Shown here in pieces: positions 6,415 to 6,460 of a stretch of 6,460 nt of DNA. Below the pieces are notes generated by a model that was given only the letters and a program-made list of their open reading frames with translations, searched no databases and was not told the DNA's origin. Origin of the DNA: Armatimonadetes bacterium RBG_19FT_COMBO_69_19 (GTDB lineage: Bacteria; Sysuimicrobiota; Sysuimicrobiia; Sysuimicrobiales; Kaftiobacteriaceae); contig MENB01000046.1 in assembly GCA_001768125.1 (NCBI GenBank), positions 17,680 to 24,139 of the forward strand, written 5' to 3'. Position numbers and translations under genes: made by a program. Each line of letters opens with the position of its first letter. The stretch's first letter is position 1.

Positions 6415-6460
6415 GCGTCGCGCAGGAATCAACAAGGGCGGTGGGCCGCGGGCGCACGCG
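6415..6460. other. Right-edge tail without a recognisable gene
   Basis: The 46 bases after the permease stop are too short to assign. They contain no T-run terminator. AGGA followed by a GC-rich stretch could lead into a gene beyond the window, but no start is visible. Confidence 0.3.

Noticed and set aside
1..6460. tRNA genes, CRISPR arrays, insertion sequences, attachment sites
   Set aside because: No cloverleaf, no regularly spaced long repeats, and no transposase or integrase motif seen on either strand.

Overview
The window is a GC-rich (roughly two-thirds G+C by eye) stretch of ordinary bacterial chromosome. It holds six protein-coding genes, short intergenic gaps and no sign of a mobile element, phage, CRISPR array or RNA gene. 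High GC, GTG and TTG starts, a bacterial glutaminyl-tRNA synthetase and a DinB-type protein would fit several soil or sediment lineages (for example Gemmatimonadota, Acidobacteriota, Rokubacteria or NC10 relatives, or a deltaproteobacterial group). The sequence alone does not decide the phylum.

Left part, minus strand (1-2894). A proline iminopeptidase-type alpha/beta hydrolase (pip, 946 down to 1) runs off the left edge and lacks only its last few residues. Upstream of it on the same strand is a complete glnS (2894 down to 1131) for glutaminyl-tRNA synthetase. The 184-bp gap between them holds a good Shine-Dalgarno for pip and weak inverted repeats.

Centre (2895-3034) is a 140-bp divergent control region. 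On the glnS side it contains a 30-bp imperfect palindrome touching the start codon, a competing 7-bp pairing and a separate 7-bp perfect hairpin. On the other side is a weak -10-like box.

Right part, plus strand (3035-6414). Three small genes lie close together (gaps 24 and 14 nt) and probably form one transcription unit: a degenerate HAD-like protein without the usual nucleophile aspartate, a PNPOx-like split-barrel flavin/F420-type protein started by GTG after a strong AAGGAGG, and a DinB-like four-helix protein fused to about three C-terminal ankyrin repeats. After a 186-nt gap carrying a tandem operator-like repeat comes an NCS2/AzgA-type purine permease, probably started by TTG at 4999.

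No pathway clearly unites the genes: the left pair is amino-acid/translation housekeeping, the permease is nucleobase salvage, and the three small genes have only general fold assignments. The most unusual items are the DinB-ankyrin fusion, the nucleophile-less HAD-like protein, and the short structured regions in front of glnS and the permease. I did not find a convincing new multi-gene system.
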